A DNA stretch of 64,000 nucleotides from Woeseia sp037968755 (GTDB lineage: Bacteria > Pseudomonadota > Gammaproteobacteria > Steroidobacterales > Woeseiaceae): positions 1 to 64,000 of the forward strand of contig JBBKWB010000110.1 in NCBI GenBank assembly GCA_037968755.1. The letters are read 5' to 3'. Positions within the stretch are counted from its first letter, which is position 1. Each line of letters opens with the position of its first letter. Shown here one piece after another: positions 27,095 to 37,254 of this stretch. The notes below the pieces were generated by a model. That model was not told the origin of the DNA and ran no database searches. It saw only the letters and a list, made by a program, of their open reading frames with translations. The translations under genes and the position numbers were made by a program.

Positions 27095-28534
27095 TCAGCG
27101 TTTGACCGCGGTGGGCTTGTTCATCGCCGCGCGTTTTTTCATGGCATCGTAATAGGCAGCGAATGGCGGCTTCTCGATGTACTGGCCAGCGCCACGTTGT
27201 ACGTTGAGTTTGCCATCGGCCCACACGACTTTGCCCTGGCTCAGCGTATGCGAAGCACCGCCTTTGACTTGCATGCCTTCGAAGATATTGGAATCGATAT
27301 TCTGGTGATGCGTTTTGGCGGAGATGGTCTTGCTTGCTTCCGGATCCCAGACGACGATATCCGCATCAGCCCCGACCGTGATCGAGCCCTTGCGCGGGTA
27401 GATGTTGAAGATCTGAGCAGCATTGCTCGAGGTGACTGCGACAAACTCATTCATCGTCAGCCGACCCGTGCTGACGCCATGATGCCAAAGCACTTCCATG
27501 CGGTTTTCGATGCCGGCAGTGCCGTTCGGAATCATCCGGAAGTCATCTTTGCCTGCGGCTTTCTGGTCGGCGCAGAAACAACAGTGATCGGTTGCCGTCG
27601 TTTGCAGGTTGCCGGATTGCAGGCCGTGCCACAGCGCGCGCTGGTGTTCTTTGGCGCGGAACGGCGGGCTCATCACGTGCGCTGCTGCGACGTCAAAATC
27701 CGGGTTGCGATAAACAGAGTCGTCGATCAACAAGTGACCAGCGAGTACTTCGCCGTATACGCGTTGGCCTTCGTTACGCGCGCGGGTAATGGCTTCCAGT
27801 GACTGCCGGCAAGAAGTATGTACGAGGTAAATCGGCACGCCGAGCACTTCGGCAATCCGAATGGCACGGTTCGCCGCTTCGCCTTCTACTTCGGGCGGCC
27901 GTGACAGCGGATGCCCTTCGGGGCCGTGGATGCCCATGTCGTAGATCTTTTGCTGCAGGCGGTAGACGAGTTCGCCGTTCTCGGCGTGGCAGGTCACTAT
28001 CGCGCCCAGTTCCACAGCCTTGGAGAAGCTGTTCACCAGCACCTCGTCGTCGGCCATGATGGCGCCCTTATAGGCCATAAAGTGCTTGAAGCTGTTGATG
28101 CCGTGCTTCTTGACGAGCGTTTCCATGTCCGCGCTGACCGTGTCGTCCCACCACGTGATCGCAACATGAAACGCGTAGTCGGCGACCGCTTTCTCGGCCC
28201 ATTCGCGCCACTGTTTGTAGGCTTCCATAATGCGTTGTTGCGGCGAGGGAATTACGAAGTCGATGATCATCGTCGTGCCGCCCGCAAGCCCCGCCGCGGT
28301 GCCGGTTTCGAAATCATCGCTGGCAACCGTGCCCATGAACGGCAGTTGCATATGGGTATGCGGATCGATGCCGCCCGGCATGACGTACTGGCCACCGGCA
28401 TCGACTATCTTTGTGCCCTTGGGTGCATCCAGCTTGTCGCCAATAGCCTGGATCTTGCCGTCTACGCACAGCACATCGGCGCGATAACTGCGCTCGGCTG
28501 TTACCACAGTGCCGCCGTGAATTAAGACTGTCAT
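27095..28534 (-). CDS. hydA: Dihydropyrimidinase (hydantoinase family)
   Basis: A 479-residue amidohydrolase that opens dihydrouracil/dihydrothymine to N-carbamoyl-beta-amino acids. Binuclear metal ligands are visible: GIDPHTHMQLPFMG (His pair), the carboxylated Lys in FKHFMAYKGA (near residue 152), VTCHAENGELV, YLVHTSCRQSL and TDHCCFC (Asp). It sits between the transporter and preT in the reductive pyrimidine operon, which settles dihydropyrimidinase over other hydantoinases. A 108-base gap to the transporter holds nothing recognisable. Confidence 0.96.
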   Translation of the reverse strand: MTVLIHGGTVVTAERSYRADVLCVDGKIQAIGDKLDAPKGTKIVDAGGQYVMPGGIDPHTHMQLPFMGTVASDDFETGTAAGLAGGTTMIIDFVIPSPQQRIMEAYKQWREWAEKAVADYAFHVAITWWDDTVSADMETLVKKHGINSFKHFMAYKGAIMADDEVLVNSFSKAVELGAIVTCHAENGELVYRLQQKIYDMGIHGPEGHPLSRPPEVEGEAANRAIRIAEVLGVPIYLVHTSCRQSLEAITRARNEGQRVYGEVLAGHLLIDDSVYRNPDFDVAAAHVMSPPFRAKEHQRALWHGLQSGNLQTTATDHCCFCADQKAAGKDDFRMIPNGTAGIENRMEVLWHHGVSTGRLTMNEFVAVTSSNAAQIFNIYPRKGSITVGADADIVVWDPEASKTISAKTHHQNIDSNIFEGMQVKGGASHTLSQGKVVWADGKLNVQRGAGQYIEKPPFAAYYDAMKKRAAMNKPTAVKR

Positions 28535-28642
28535 ATCGTTACCTTCAAAAAAATCTGCAATCTGCTCTGAATGAAGGCTGTTACATGAGCCCCTTCATCT
28601 TGTCGCAATCTGTTTCAATTCGATTCCGTCGTGCCTGAACGC

Positions 28643-30109
28643 TCAGCTTTTTTGTGACCTGCACATTAGATAATAGAGCACGCCGCCGAGCAGTGAGCCC
28701 GTAAACCAGCCGTAGTCGTAAAACCAGCCGAGATACCCTGTCGTGATCGCAATGACCGTGAGCGCGACCGGAACCAGGAATGCGACGAATCCCGCCACGT
28801 TCCACGCCGGGTAGCCGGCGTCGTCCTTGTATAACGCGATCAGGTCATAGGCCTGACCTTTGATCAGGAAGTAATCGACGATCATGATGCCAGCAATAGG
28901 TCCCAGCAAGCTGGAATAACCGACCAGCCAGTTCGAATAAAGGCTCTCCAGGCTGACATCTGTTTCCAGCCATCCCATCTTTTTCATGAGTTCCCAACCC
29001 ATCAACAGGATACCTACGAGGCCTGTCAGCAATACACCGCGACTCTCGCTGATGTATTTGGGTGCCAGGTTCTGGAAGCTGTTGGTTGGCGAGACGATAT
29101 TGGCGGCGGTGTTGGTTGATATAGTCGCGAGAATAATCATCAGCATCGACAACACGACCCATATCTTGTTGTCGATATGGCCGATCAGGTTGATCGGGTC
29201 TGAAATTGTTTCGCCCACCATGCCGGCGCTGGCGGCGGTCAACAACACGCCAAGCCCGGAAAACAAAAACATCGTTAACGGCAAACCGATGATTTGCCCC
29301 GCAATTTGCGCGCGCTGCGATTTCGCGTAGCGACTGAAATCCGGAATATTCAGCGAGAGGGTGGCCCAGTAGCCGACCATCGCAGTGAGCGCGGCCATAA
29401 AATAAGCGGTAAATGATGCATCTGCCGGGCGATCGGCGGGTGTCGCCAGCATTTCGCTGACCGAGACCTGCGGCCAGGCCCATGCCGCAAGACCTACGGC
29501 AACGATCAGCAACAAGGGCGCGGCGAGTGTTTCAAGGTGCTTTATCGATTCCGCGCCGCGGATAACGATCCAGATGTTCGCAACCCAGAAGATAAAGAAG
29601 CCGTACACCTCGCCCTGGCTTCCAAGCGCCGCCCAGCCATCGAACAATGCAGACAGCAACAGGTGGATGGCGATGCCGCCGAACAGGGTCTGCACGCCGA
29701 ACCAGCCACAGGCGACCAGTGCGCGAACCAGCGCGGGCACGTTTGAGCCGATAATACCGAACGACGCCCGCAGCACGACCGGGCAGGGTATGCCGTAACG
29801 TGTGCCTGGATAGGCATTCAATGTAAGCGGGATCAGTACAACGATGTTGGCGATGAAGATCGTCCACAGCGCTTCGGACACCGACAGGCCGAAATACGAA
29901 GTCAACACACCACCGAGCGTGTACGTTGGCACACAAATCGCCATGCCGACCCAGAGTGACGCTACGTTCCATTGCGTCCAGGTGCGTTGCGCCGCTTTCG
30001 TCGGCGCGATGTCATCGTTGTAACGCGGGCTGTCCGCGATGTCGCCGCCGACCTCGAGCTCGACGAGGTCGCCGACTTTTATCAGGCGGCTCTGGGTTTC
30101 CAGTTTCAC
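28643..30109 (-). CDS. NCS1-family nucleobase/pyrimidine transporter
   Basis: A 488-residue inner-membrane protein with about twelve helices. The N-terminal APTKAAQRTWTQWNVASLWVG and the following AYPGTRYGIPCPVVLRASFG are NCS1 landmarks (Mhp1/uracil/allantoin/cytosine permeases). The substrate is probably uracil, thymine or a dihydropyrimidine given the operon (inference). The start is GTG, overlapping the beta-ureidopropionase stop by 4 bases (GTGA), so the two are translationally coupled. Confidence 0.93.
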   Translation of the reverse strand: MKLETQSRLIKVGDLVELEVGGDIADSPRYNDDIAPTKAAQRTWTQWNVASLWVGMAICVPTYTLGGVLTSYFGLSVSEALWTIFIANIVVLIPLTLNAYPGTRYGIPCPVVLRASFGIIGSNVPALVRALVACGWFGVQTLFGGIAIHLLLSALFDGWAALGSQGEVYGFFIFWVANIWIVIRGAESIKHLETLAAPLLLIVAVGLAAWAWPQVSVSEMLATPADRPADASFTAYFMAALTAMVGYWATLSLNIPDFSRYAKSQRAQIAGQIIGLPLTMFLFSGLGVLLTAASAGMVGETISDPINLIGHIDNKIWVVLSMLMIILATISTNTAANIVSPTNSFQNLAPKYISESRGVLLTGLVGILLMGWELMKKMGWLETDVSLESLYSNWLVGYSSLLGPIAGIMIVDYFLIKGQAYDLIALYKDDAGYPAWNVAGFVAFLVPVALTVIAITTGYLGWFYDYGWFTGSLLGGVLYYLMCRSQKS

Positions 30110-30990
30110 GCGTCCTTTTTCCCCGTCAGGTCACCGTACAGGTCAGGGCGCCGGTCGCGGAAGAACTGCCAGGTGTCGCGCACTTCCCGCACCATGCCAA
30201 GATCAATCTCGTGCACCAGCAATTCGTCGTCGCCATAGCTCGCCTGCGCTTCGATCGCGCCGCGCGGGTTCACGATGTAGCTGGAGCCGTAGAACTCGCC
30301 CATCTTGTCAGCCCAGGGCTCCTCTTTGCCGATGCGATTGATGGCACCGATGAACACGCCATTGGCCGCTGCCGACGCCGGTTGCTCCAGTTCCCACAAA
30401 TACTTGCTGAGTCCGGCAACCGTGGCTGACGGGTTAACGATGTATTCCGCGCCATTCAGTGCCAGCGCTCGCCAGCCTTCCGGGAAATGCCGGTCATAGC
30501 AGATGTAGACGCCGAGCTTGACGTAGGCGGTATCGAATACGGGATAGCCAAGATCGCCGGGTTTGAAAAAGAATTTTTCGTAAAAGCCGGGATCAACTTG
30601 CGGAATATGCGTCTTGCGGTACTTGCCGAGATAACTGCCGTCCGCGTCGATCACTGCGGCAGTGTTGTAGTACACACCGGGCAATGCTTCCTCGTAGATC
30701 GGTACGACAATGACCATGCGGTATTTCTTCGCGTACTCCTGCATGAGGCGCGTAGTGTGGCCATCGGGAATTTTTTCGGCAGCGGCGTACCACTTGCGAT
30801 CCTGGCTGGGGCAGAAGTACGGCTGGGTGAAGACTTCCTGGAAGCACAGCACCTGCACACCCTGCTTGCCGGCCTCGTCGATGTAGGGCCGATGTGCGTC
30901 GATCATGACATCGCGTATCTGGTCGGGCCCCATCGTTGCCGCGTCGCCCTTCAACGCCATCTGGATTAGTCCACATTTGAGCTTGGCCAT
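30106..30990 (-). CDS. Beta-ureidopropionase (N-carbamoyl-beta-alanine amidohydrolase)
   Basis: About 294 residues of the nitrilase superfamily. The Glu-Lys-Cys triad is visible in CFQEVFTQPYFCP (Glu), KYRKTHIPQVDP (Lys) and GVYICYDRHFPEGWRALA (Cys). It hydrolyses N-carbamoyl-beta-alanine or -aminoisobutyrate to the beta-amino acid, CO2 and ammonia, the third step of reductive pyrimidine degradation. ATG 30990 is preferred to GTG 30996 because GAGGTG lies 4 bases before it. It is the first gene of the operon. Confidence 0.95.
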   Translation of the reverse strand: MAKLKCGLIQMALKGDAATMGPDQIRDVMIDAHRPYIDEAGKQGVQVLCFQEVFTQPYFCPSQDRKWYAAAEKIPDGHTTRLMQEYAKKYRMVIVVPIYEEALPGVYYNTAAVIDADGSYLGKYRKTHIPQVDPGFYEKFFFKPGDLGYPVFDTAYVKLGVYICYDRHFPEGWRALALNGAEYIVNPSATVAGLSKYLWELEQPASAAANGVFIGAINRIGKEEPWADKMGEFYGSSYIVNPRGAIEAQASYGDDELLVHEIDLGMVREVRDTWQFFRDRRPDLYGDLTGKKDA

Positions 30991-31065
30991 AAGCACCTCA
31001 CTGGATACAACGTGTCAGCGCACACTGGTGCGCGGGAATTTACGCGGCGCGCGGCCTCCGGGTCT

Positions 31066-31890
31066 TCATTGGGGAAGGACGGAGGTCCAGGAACCGTGCA
31101 TCGGGTTGGGCAGGATGTACCAGCCATTGCCCCAGTAGTCCTGATATTGTTTGGTTGCAGCCAGGCGGCTCTCGGCGGTTGCGCCTGCGTCGCAGGGAGG
31201 CACCGCTCGGCGCCGCGAACAGGTGATGAAATCGCCAAGGTCATCGCCCATCAGCATGATCACGCGATAATTTTCAGCGATGACGTCACGACGGTTCTTT
31301 TTTTCCTTGTTCCAGCCGGGTTGCTCGAACGACAGCATGACCCGGTCTTCACTGGTCGGGATGCCCGCTTCAACGACATCCTGGGTTGAAACCGCTTTTT
31401 GCGGGCACGGATTGCCGGTGGTCTCGTCCGCGATGCATGGTCGATTCGTAACGAAAAACAGCTCCACGCCCAGAGCACGCGCCTTTGCTGCGAACTCGGT
31501 AACACCGGGTACGGGTGCTGCTTTGTTGGCCGCATTCCAGGCATTCAGTTTCTCGTCTTTGAACGGCGGCACCAGGGTCAGCTGGAATGCGGCATTGCTG
31601 GCAACGGTCTCATCGACGTCAAAAATAATGGCGGGCGGCAAGTGCCCGGCGTCTTTTTGTTCCGGCAGCGCGCTCCAGGAACGATCATGTACTTTGTCCG
31701 CGAGGTCGTCGCCGGCTTCCCTATACACTTGCATGGAGACGGCCTGGAACTCGGCCGAATGCAATACCCACAGTATGCCGGGATGGACATTTGGCTTCGG
31801 TTCGGGATTGGCAACCGGCGCACTGGCGCATGCCGACAGCGTCAGCACGACGGGAAGCAATAGTAAAAAGGCAGATCTTGTTGTCTTCAT
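31066..31890 (-). CDS. 5'-nucleotidase/acid phosphatase, lipoprotein e(P4) family
   Basis: About 274 residues from ATG 31890. The lipobox VLTLSAC anchors it in the membrane facing the periplasm. The HAD motif IIFDVDETVASNAAFQ has both catalytic Asp; FFVTNRPC is motif II; the distal LMGDDLGDF supplies the metal Asp. In Haemophilus e(P4) removes phosphate from NMN and nucleotides so that nucleosides can be imported. That role fits the nucleoside transporters here. Confidence 0.92.
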   Translation of the reverse strand: MKTTRSAFLLLLPVVLTLSACASAPVANPEPKPNVHPGILWVLHSAEFQAVSMQVYREAGDDLADKVHDRSWSALPEQKDAGHLPPAIIFDVDETVASNAAFQLTLVPPFKDEKLNAWNAANKAAPVPGVTEFAAKARALGVELFFVTNRPCIADETTGNPCPQKAVSTQDVVEAGIPTSEDRVMLSFEQPGWNKEKKNRRDVIAENYRVIMLMGDDLGDFITCSRRRAVPPCDAGATAESRLAATKQYQDYWGNGWYILPNPMHGSWTSVLPQ

Positions 31891-32079
31891 AATGCAATAC
31901 GCCGCAACAGCGAACGAAGTCCTGGTGCGGCGGCCTGTTTCCTGAGGACCCAGATTAGCATGCCGGGCCGGATTGTCGCCAGCCATGCAAGGTGTTGAGC
32001 GCAATCGCAATTTCGGCGCGGCAAGGGCACAATCCGGGTTCTCTGGCCATTCATCGCGATCCGCGTTCGGGAACTATCA

Positions 32080-33675
32080 ATGAAACGATCCATCGCCTTC
32101 CTCGTGTTTCTGTTGGCAACGCTGTCGGCCTGCAGTATGTCCCTCACCGTCGGCGATCCGCCGGGACGACTCACGCTGTTGCACCTGAACGACACCTATC
32201 GCATTGACGCGGTTGAGGATGGTCAGCGTGGCGGCTTTGGTCGGGTGGTCACCCTGATTCATGAGCTGCAGGAAGAGGGCCGCGACGTACACATACTGCA
32301 CGGTGGCGATTTCCTCTATCCATCGCTTGAGAGCCAACTTTGGGATGGCGAACAGATGATCGAGGCATTGAATTTCATGCACGATCTCGCGCCGATGTAC
32401 GTGGTGCCCGGCAATCACGAATTCGATCCTCGCAATGCCGATGCTTTGATCGACGCAGTCCGGCAGTCGCGCTTCGCGTGGCTTGGCGACAACTTCAGCT
32501 TCGAAACCGGTGACGCGGCGGTGGATGCGCGCTTGCAAAATGCGTACATCACCGAGATGGATGGCCTGCGCATCGGTTTTCTTGCACTCACCCTGCATGC
32601 AGAGGATGGCGGTAACTTGCGCGCGTACGCACCGGTAAACCGGGCTTACGTGGGCGAAGCGCGCCGTGTGCTGAGGCAACTGGAGGCAGAAGGGGTAGAC
32701 CTGATCATCGGCCTCACCCACCTGAACCTTGATGAGGATCGCGAAGTAGCAGCCCTGCGCGCGCAGTTCCCGTCGTTCAAACTCATCACTGGGGGTCATG
32801 AGCACGAGCCGGAGTTCGAGGAGGGCAGTGCTGAGCGTGCAACCATTATCAAAGGCGCTTCGAATGCGCGAGCTATCTGGCGGCTTGATATCTGGCGCGA
32901 TGAACAGGGCGAGGTGCAGGTTCGCAATACCAAGGTCGCAATCGACTCGGCGATCGAGCCGGATCCGGACTATGCCGTAATCGAGCGCAAGTGGCGTGAG
33001 CAGCTATTGGCGCGCATTCCTTTTCTTGAGGCAACACTCGGCGTAGCAGCGGTCCCGCTTGATGGTCGCGAAACGGCAGTACGCAGCGGTGACAGCAACT
33101 GGGGCGTTTTTATTGCTGATCAAATGCGTGGTGCGTTCCCGGACGCGCCCGCCGAACTGGCGTTCGTCAATGGTGGCACGCTACGAATCGATGACTACAT
33201 CGCCGACGAAATCAGTTTTGAAGATGTTGGCCGCACATTCGGCTTTTCGTCCTTTTTGCGACGCATGACAATGAAAGGCGCCGACTTCCGTCGTTTGCTA
33301 GAGGCGGGTTTCCGCGGTGCCGGACCGAGCAAAGGCTATTTCCCGCAGATCTCGGGTTTTCGCGTCTGTGTCGATCGCAGCCGAGCGGACGGTGATCGCA
33401 TCGTATCGATGCAGGTACCGGTAGCGAACGACTGGCAGGAGATTGAGCCGGAGAAGGAGTACAGCCTCGTAGCGCCGGATTACTTGTACGGCGGTGGCGA
33501 CGGATACGATTTTTCGGCGGCGAGCAACGTGTCGCTGGCTGGGTCCGAGCTCAAGTATCTTGTTGTCGACGGTATCGTCAACGCCCAGGCCGAAGGCCGG
33601 AAAGTGGGTAGCAAGACTGATGCCGAGAACCTGCGCATCGTAATTCTCGGCGGCAGCAGAACAAGTTGCTGGTAG
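32080..33675 (+). CDS. Exported 5'-nucleotidase-like metallophosphatase (UshA family), lipoprotein
   Basis: A 531-residue protein. The signal FLLATLSACSMS has a lipobox. The N-terminal calcineurin-like domain shows LTLLHLNDTYRID, HGGDFLYPS, VVPGNHEFDPRN, LIIGLTHLNLDEDREV and ITGGHEHEPEF, so all metal ligands are there. The C-terminal 5_nucleotid_C domain (residues about 330-500) has ELAFVNGGTLRIDDY. It releases phosphate from nucleotides outside the cytoplasm. It is divergent from the e(P4)-type phosphatase. Confidence 0.93.
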   Translation: MKRSIAFLVFLLATLSACSMSLTVGDPPGRLTLLHLNDTYRIDAVEDGQRGGFGRVVTLIHELQEEGRDVHILHGGDFLYPSLESQLWDGEQMIEALNFMHDLAPMYVVPGNHEFDPRNADALIDAVRQSRFAWLGDNFSFETGDAAVDARLQNAYITEMDGLRIGFLALTLHAEDGGNLRAYAPVNRAYVGEARRVLRQLEAEGVDLIIGLTHLNLDEDREVAALRAQFPSFKLITGGHEHEPEFEEGSAERATIIKGASNARAIWRLDIWRDEQGEVQVRNTKVAIDSAIEPDPDYAVIERKWREQLLARIPFLEATLGVAAVPLDGRETAVRSGDSNWGVFIADQMRGAFPDAPAELAFVNGGTLRIDDYIADEISFEDVGRTFGFSSFLRRMTMKGADFRRLLEAGFRGAGPSKGYFPQISGFRVCVDRSRADGDRIVSMQVPVANDWQEIEPEKEYSLVAPDYLYGGGDGYDFSAASNVSLAGSELKYLVVDGIVNAQAEGRKVGSKTDAENLRIVILGGSRTSCW

Positions 33676-33690
33676 ATCAGCGCATAAAAA

Positions 33691-33713
33691 AAGGGCGGCC
33701 AATGGCCGCCCTT
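33691..33713. terminator. Bidirectional terminator between 5'-nucleotidase and TBDR 2
   Basis: A perfect stem AAGGGCGGCC / GGCCGCCCTT with a 3-base loop lies between the convergent genes. On the minus strand it is followed by seven T residues; on the plus strand by a shorter TTTC tract. Confidence 0.9.
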
Positions 33714-33736
33714 TCTGTCTTGCGTATTGCGACTGA

Positions 33737-36700
33737 TCAGAAATCGATCTCGAGGCCGAGGCGAATTTCGTACAGTGAGCGATTCTCAAGAACCGTTTCA
33801 ATTGTACGCTCAGAGAACGAGTTGAAGACGTAACGGCCGGCAGAGTCAATGTCTGAATTGACCACCTGAACCGAGAAGAACTGCGCGTCGTTCACACGAC
33901 CCCACTCGTCTTTCAGCAAGTTGCCGAAGTTGTAGACCTTCAGGAAGACCCGACCTTTGGCATCGCCGACAAATGCCGGAAACTCCTGGGTAATGCCGAG
34001 ATCAATTCGGTTGCTCCACTTCGCATGCTGGGCGTTACGTTCCTGCAGGCCTGAGCCCAGACCTTCATTGTTAACCCATGCGAAAAATTCGGCCTGGTCA
34101 AAGCCTGGATCGAAGACAACATTTGGATCGCCGGCGCCAGTTGGTACGTACAACAGGTGACGACCGAACCTACCATTGCCTTCCTGATCGCCTGAGCCCA
34201 TCACATAGCTCTGCGGCTGACCTTCCTGGGCGAACGCGAACGCTGTAATGCGGGTCGTGTTGTCGCCGAAGAAGTCATGCGCATAGCTGGCGCGCAAGGT
34301 GAAGCGATGCGGGACTACGTAGTTCGACGTCGCCGCACGTGGGTTGTTGACGTCGTTCAGTGCCAGGTTGTCAAAGTTCGAGCCGGCGACTGATGAAGTC
34401 ATTGGGCTGATGTCTTCGGCATCCGTGTAGGCATAACCGGCACTCAGGTCGAGACCCCAGTCGAAGTCCTTCTGGAACTGAATCGACCACAGGTCAGAGG
34501 AGCCATCCTGGGTGGAATTCGTGAGCATGAAGTTGTCTTCACCCATGCCCGCAGCGTAGTCATAGATCGGCTGACCGATGATGGTCTGGCCAATGACTTC
34601 CTGTGAGAGATCGACGTAGTACGCTGATTTCTTCTGCGTGGTGTGCAGGTAGTCGACATCCATTTGGATGTCCTGCCACGGCAACATGTAGGTTGCACCA
34701 ATAGCGGTCTTCCATTCACGCGGCTGCTTGTAGGACGGGTCGATCAACACGAGATTTGAATCCGCGGCATCTGCCGGTGTTACGGCAGCTACTTCGTCAA
34801 TCAATTCCTGCGGGATGTCAAAGCCCGGACGACCAGTGCCACTCAGCGGAATGCTGCCGTCGAATACCGAACGTGCGCCATCAAAGTTGCGCACGCGAAC
34901 CTGCACGTTGGTCAGGCCATCGTTCGACCAGGCATTGGATATCCAGACGTTCGGATTACCACCGGAGTACAAGCCGATACCACCACGAATCGTCAGTTCG
35001 TCACTTGCTTCCCAGGTGAAACCCATACGCGGCATCAACAGGCTCAGGCCGTCGATGTTGGCGTCGTTGCGAATGCCATTGGCGTCCGAGAACGTCTGGT
35101 TGTAGGTCGGGCTGTCGTCACTCTGGAACCAGTCGTAACGTACGCCGGCGACAACGGTCAGGCCGAATTGGTCAAAGAAGAATTCGTCCTGTACGTACAG
35201 GCTGTTCAAGGTGTTCGAGAACAGAGCAGATGCATCAGCCGGGTCATTGGTACCACCACCACTGCCGTAATAGATCTGGCTTGGGCGGCCAAGCAAGAAG
35301 CGGTCAAGGCCCGAGATTGCGCACGTAGCGTCATCAAAGCGGCCCTGTGAATCCAGAGCGTCGCAAGCTGCCGAATTGTTCGGGAAGCCGGAATCATTAT
35401 AGAAGTCGTATTCACCGCCGTTCGAGTGCTGTACGAACTGATTGAAAATCGTCAGTTCCTCTCGCTCGAAACCACCGGTAATCACGTGATCGCCCAGCAG
35501 GTACTGGCCGCTCAACTTGATGAAGTCAGACTCGGTATTCAATGCGTTCGCCTGGCGGGAGTCATCTGCGCCCATGTAGACGGTGTTGAAGCCGATGTCG
35601 ATCTGGAAGTCGCCGAAGTCTTTAGGACCAACGGTGACTTGCGAGTCGTCCATCGTGTTCTGGCTGTAGAAGAACTCTGTGGAGAATGCGTCGTTCCACT
35701 GCGAGAACAGTTTAACCGTCGTGGTCTCGGATTCGGCGCCCTTCTTGTAGAAGTGGTTGGCGAATTCGAATTCGTCGTCGTCGCCATCTGAGTCACGGTC
35801 CTGGAAACCGTCAAAGTAGTTGTAGATGACGGCCAGGTTGTGGCTGTCGTTGATGTTCCAGTCAACACGGACCATGTACTTGTCCGATTCCTGGGCACCG
35901 TCGGTCGGCGAGCCGCCCGTGTCGTAGCCGTACAGCGTGGACGCGGCGTTGTTGATCACGTCGTAAGTGGCCTGGTCCAGCCATTCGCGCACATCACCGT
36001 TGCCTGAGCCCGCTGGGCCGCGAGCCAGAAAACGCGGTGATTCTGAAGTCTCGTATGCAGCGAACACAAACAGACGATCCTGGATGATCGGGCCGCCAAT
36101 CGAGAAACCAATCTTGGTCTCGTCGAATGCCGGGGTGCTGAGGTCCTGTGCCTGGCCGCCGACGATGACCGTGTCACCGCGGAGGCTGTCACTGGTGTAC
36201 TCGTAGAAGACATTGCCTTTCCACTCGTTACTACCGGACTTCGTTACTGCGTTGATGTTGCAAGCCGAAAATCCACCGTAAGTCACGTCAAACGGTGCCA
36301 GTTCTACGGCAACCTGCTCGATAGCGTCGAACGGGAAGGGCATGCCAACGGCTGTGGAGTAGCCGTTCGAGTTCAGGCCGAAGCGATCATTCTGGCTGAT
36401 GCCATCAAGCGTTACGCTGTTAAAGCGCGGGTGCTTGCCGCCGCAGTTGATCTCAAAGCCATCGTCTTCGTTGTCGAGGTTAATTCGGGGATCGATGCTG
36501 TAAACGTCAACGATGTCGCGGTTGAAGTTAACCGATGTCTCGATGTCGTAGGCGGTGAAAGTCGCTGCCGGACCGGCTGCAACGTCAACACCCTGTACGG
36601 CCTGGCCTGTAACCACGATCTCTTCGACCGTGCCGCCTGAGGGCAGCTCAATCGCAAGATTGTAGATATCGCCGAGCGAGATACTGGCGACCTCTACGGT

Positions 36701-36988
36701 GCGCTGGCCGTTGACGGTAACCTGGTACGGGCCACCAACTGGCAAGTTGCTGGCGAAAAAGGTGCCGCTGTCGTTGGACTCGAAGTTGTAGGTGATTGCC
36801 GTACGCATGTTCTGTACGACGACCGAGGCGCCGGCAACCGGCGAACCGGAAGCGTCGCGAACCTTGCCGCGAATGGAGGAGGTGGTCTCCTGCGCATAGA
36901 CGGTCATTGGCATCGCCACCGCGAGCAACAACAGGCTTACAGCCAGTCGCCACCCGGTACCGATAAGAGTGCTTTTATTCTTCATCAT
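33737..36988 (-). CDS. TonB-dependent receptor 2, Oar-like, with N-terminal carboxypeptidase-regulatory domain
   Basis: A 1083-residue outer-membrane protein. After a signal peptide (ending MTVYAQ) residues about 36-115 form a CarboxypepD_reg-like beta-sandwich (SSIRGKVRDASGSPVAGASVVVQN). A TonB-box-like EEIVVTGQAV and plug follow (VTLDGISQNDRFG, INAVTKSGSNEWKGNVFYE), then a large barrel ending RLGLEIDF. The architecture is that of OmpA-related/Oar TBDRs. Such proteins import large or peptide-like substrates in some lineages; the ligand here is unknown. Asp/Asn-rich extracellular loops (for example DRDSDGDDDEFEF) may bind calcium. Confidence 0.92.
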   Translation of the reverse strand: MMKNKSTLIGTGWRLAVSLLLLAVAMPMTVYAQETTSSIRGKVRDASGSPVAGASVVVQNMRTAITYNFESNDSGTFFASNLPVGGPYQVTVNGQRTVEVASISLGDIYNLAIELPSGGTVEEIVVTGQAVQGVDVAAGPAATFTAYDIETSVNFNRDIVDVYSIDPRINLDNEDDGFEINCGGKHPRFNSVTLDGISQNDRFGLNSNGYSTAVGMPFPFDAIEQVAVELAPFDVTYGGFSACNINAVTKSGSNEWKGNVFYEYTSDSLRGDTVIVGGQAQDLSTPAFDETKIGFSIGGPIIQDRLFVFAAYETSESPRFLARGPAGSGNGDVREWLDQATYDVINNAASTLYGYDTGGSPTDGAQESDKYMVRVDWNINDSHNLAVIYNYFDGFQDRDSDGDDDEFEFANHFYKKGAESETTTVKLFSQWNDAFSTEFFYSQNTMDDSQVTVGPKDFGDFQIDIGFNTVYMGADDSRQANALNTESDFIKLSGQYLLGDHVITGGFEREELTIFNQFVQHSNGGEYDFYNDSGFPNNSAACDALDSQGRFDDATCAISGLDRFLLGRPSQIYYGSGGGTNDPADASALFSNTLNSLYVQDEFFFDQFGLTVVAGVRYDWFQSDDSPTYNQTFSDANGIRNDANIDGLSLLMPRMGFTWEASDELTIRGGIGLYSGGNPNVWISNAWSNDGLTNVQVRVRNFDGARSVFDGSIPLSGTGRPGFDIPQELIDEVAAVTPADAADSNLVLIDPSYKQPREWKTAIGATYMLPWQDIQMDVDYLHTTQKKSAYYVDLSQEVIGQTIIGQPIYDYAAGMGEDNFMLTNSTQDGSSDLWSIQFQKDFDWGLDLSAGYAYTDAEDISPMTSSVAGSNFDNLALNDVNNPRAATSNYVVPHRFTLRASYAHDFFGDNTTRITAFAFAQEGQPQSYVMGSGDQEGNGRFGRHLLYVPTGAGDPNVVFDPGFDQAEFFAWVNNEGLGSGLQERNAQHAKWSNRIDLGITQEFPAFVGDAKGRVFLKVYNFGNLLKDEWGRVNDAQFFSVQVVNSDIDSAGRYVFNSFSERTIETVLENRSLYEIRLGLEIDF

Positions 36989-37254
36989 GGATCCCTGAGA
37001 GTGAAAAAACGCGATTTTGCGAACACATTGTTACAGCCGGGTGTCGGCCAGGTGGAGAATTCGGGTCGCTCAATCGTCTGAATATCGCGGGCAGATAGAA
37101 CCCGCCCCCTGATTTTGTTGTAAATCTAACGCAGGCCACGGAGGCACGCAATAACGGTTCCGGCCGCGGCAATCGGCCGCACTTGCAAGATTCCAGCGCC
37201 GGATATCAACTCGCTTTTGGCGAGTCTTGCCCAAACAAGTGTAAGGCACTGTTT

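Noticed and set aside
26207..27802. Long plus-strand open frame (531 codons) opposite preT and hydA
   Set aside because: It lies antisense to two complete enzymes with all catalytic motifs and has no family features; GC-rich codon use creates such frames.
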